A stretch of 64,000 nucleotides of DNA from Vulcanococcus limneticus LL (GTDB taxonomy: Bacteria > Cyanobacteriota > Cyanobacteriia > PCC-6307 > Cyanobiaceae), in assembly GCF_002252705.1 (NCBI RefSeq), contig NZ_NQLA01000008.1:1-64000 (forward strand). Direction: 5' to 3'. The notes beneath the pieces were generated by a model. The model made no database searches and was not told where the DNA came from. It saw nothing but the letters and a program-made list of their open reading frames with translations. Both the position numbers and the translations under genes were made by a program. Positions 63,003-64,000 of this stretch are shown one piece after another (the stretch's first letter is position 1; the number at the start of each line of letters is the position of its first letter).

Positions 63003-63722
63003 ATGAACCAGGGAGCCGGATCCGATCCCTCCGCCGATCGCTCTGGAGATGCCGGAGGCACCCAGCCGTCGCCCTACGAGCGCCTGGGCATCAGCCCCGA
63101 GGCCAGTTTCGACGCGGTGCAGGAGGCCAAGCAGGCCCGGCTGGCCGAGCTGGGCGATGACCCCCAGGCCAAGGCCCGCATCGAGGCCGCCTACGACGCG
63201 GTGCTGATGGACCGGCTCAAGGAGCGCCAGCAGGGCAAGGTGAGCAGCGCAGCCCGCAGCGCCTCCCAGCGGGAGGCCACCCGCCCGGCTCTGGCCACGC
63301 CACCCACGCGCCCGGCCTTGCCGGTGCTGCCTTCCCTTCCGGCCCTGGGTCGCCCTGCCTTTCAGGCGCCCAACCTGAGCCTGCCGCGCTTCGCCCTGGC
63401 CGAAGGCCGCGAGCGCTGGTTCCCCCTGGCCAGCCACGGCGCCCTGCTGGCCCTGCTGCTGTTCGCCCCCGCCGCGTCGGCGGAGCTGGTGCTGGCCCTG
63501 GCCACTGGCGTAACGGTGGTCAACCTGCAGCGGCGCAACGGCCGCCTGCTGCCGGCGGTGGGCTGGAGCGTGCTGCTGCTCAGCCTGGGACTGCTGGCTG
63601 GCGGCCTGGCGCTGCAGCTGCTGGATCCAGCCCTGCCCCTGGGACTGCCGCTGGCCCCCCCGCAGGTGCAGAGCCTGCCGGCGATCCTGCTGTTGCTGCT
63701 GGGGGCACTGCTGATCGCCTGA
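63003..63722 (+). CDS. CPP1-like J-domain-related membrane protein
   Basis: A 239-residue protein of the CPP1-like family found in cyanobacteria and plastids. It has a J-like helical region (PSPYERLGISPEASFDAVQEAKQ and KARIEAAYDAVLMDRLKERQQGK, about 22-80) without an HPD motif, a proline-rich linker, and three or four C-terminal hydrophobic helices (about 140-238). In plants, CPP1 stabilises protochlorophyllide oxidoreductase; a chaperone-like role at thylakoids is plausible by homology but not shown. Confidence 0.82.
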   Translation: MNQGAGSDPSADRSGDAGGTQPSPYERLGISPEASFDAVQEAKQARLAELGDDPQAKARIEAAYDAVLMDRLKERQQGKVSSAARSASQREATRPALATPPTRPALPVLPSLPALGRPAFQAPNLSLPRFALAEGRERWFPLASHGALLALLLFAPAASAELVLALATGVTVVNLQRRNGRLLPAVGWSVLLLSLGLLAGGLALQLLDPALPLGLPLAPPQVQSLPAILLLLLGALLIA

Positions 63723-63762
63723 GCCGCCAGGGCATCGAGAGCCACGGCAGCCCGGGGCCCGC

Positions 63763-64000
63763 TCAGACCGCCGCCAACTCGGCGATCAGCTCCTCCAACT
63801 CGTCGGCCTCCAGGGTGTAGACCTCGTTGCAGAAGTGGCAGGTGAGTTCGGCCTTGCCGTCCTCGCGCAGGATCTCGCCGAGCTCCGCCTGGCCGAGCAG
63901 CTTGAGGGCGTTGACGCTGCGACGTCGGCTGCAGGGGCAGTGGAACTTGACCTCGGTATGGGCCTCGGCGTCCTCCAGCAGCTGGGGGTCCAGATCCGGG
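63763..64000 (-). CDS. hslO: Hsp33 redox-regulated chaperone, 3' part (runs off the window)
   Basis: The translated minus strand ends with VKFHCPCSRRRSVNALKLLG, then ELTCHFCNEVYTLEADELEELIAELAAV and a stop at 63765-63763. The CxC and CxxC zinc-binding pairs of the Hsp33 redox switch are both visible. The N-terminal chaperone domain is beyond the right edge. Hsp33 is activated by oxidative unfolding and holds damaged proteins. Confidence 0.9.
   Translation of the reverse strand, partial: PDLDPQLLEDAEAHTEVKFHCPCSRRRSVNALKLLGQAELGEILREDGKAELTCHFCNEVYTLEADELEELIAELAAV

Overview
The window is GC-rich, densely packed cyanobacterial chromosome, most likely a picocyanobacterium of the Synechococcus/Cyanobium group. 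The evidence is lineage-typical families side by side: a Ycf35-like DUF1257 protein, a DUF3110 protein, a CPP1-like J-domain membrane protein, a DnaK with a long C-terminal tail paired with a J-domain protein, HisZ, and a B12-dependent ribonucleotide reductase. No rRNA or marker that would fix the species is present, so this is an inference.

Layout. 1-21 kb is core housekeeping: DUF2252, pgi, a lysozyme-fold-like exported protein, an amidase, an M61 peptidase, DUF1257, purN, argC, ribBA, cyclophilin, MTA phosphorylase, murQ, DUF3110, dnaJ-dnaK, tRNA-Ser(GGA), two ferredoxins, an inositol monophosphatase-family enzyme and hisZ. At 21.1-21.9 kb a HupE/UreJ metal transporter sits behind a recognisable cobalamin riboswitch. 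At 22.4-30.3 kb two very large PAS/GGDEF/EAL proteins are encoded tail to tail. A class I glutamine amidotransferase follows.

31,633-52,748 is an integrated genomic island of about 21 kb. A perfect 62-bp direct repeat of the 3' part of tRNA-Ser(TGA) bounds it. The intact tRNA gene is at the right end, beside a tyrosine recombinase and a small helix-turn-helix (excisionase-like) gene. Reading leftward the island holds a replication module (primase-polymerase/RecA-like ATPase with an iteron-like repeat cluster in its 3' end), then a 13-kb same-strand cargo operon, then AT-richer small membrane-protein genes and a 5'-truncated phage portal gene. The organisation resembles tRNA-integrating, replication-competent mobile islands of picocyanobacteria (tycheposon-like). 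The cargo is a DUF499 AAA ATPase, a small partner protein, a RelE/HigB-HigA toxin-antitoxin pair, two unrecognised proteins (one with a clear N-terminal membrane segment), a DUF1156 adenine-type DNA methyltransferase, an MNT/HEPN pair and a PLD-nuclease/SNF2 helicase. These families are known from defence islands and recall parts of BREX and DISARM, but the hallmark genes of both are absent. This operon is the best candidate for an under-described anti-phage system.

Right of the island is a complete siaABCD-type operon (HAMP-SpoIIE phosphatase, SiaB kinase, SiaC phosphoprotein, SiaD diguanylate cyclase). Without the island, the two GGDEF/EAL giants and siaABCD would lie only a few kb apart, so the element has split a c-di-GMP signalling neighbourhood. 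The window ends with nrdJ, a methyltransferase, corA, a DoxX protein, prfC, a small hypothetical protein, a CPP1-like protein and the 3' end of hslO (Hsp33). The B12 riboswitch on the transporter and the B12-dependent reductase fit a cobalt/B12-dependent metabolism.
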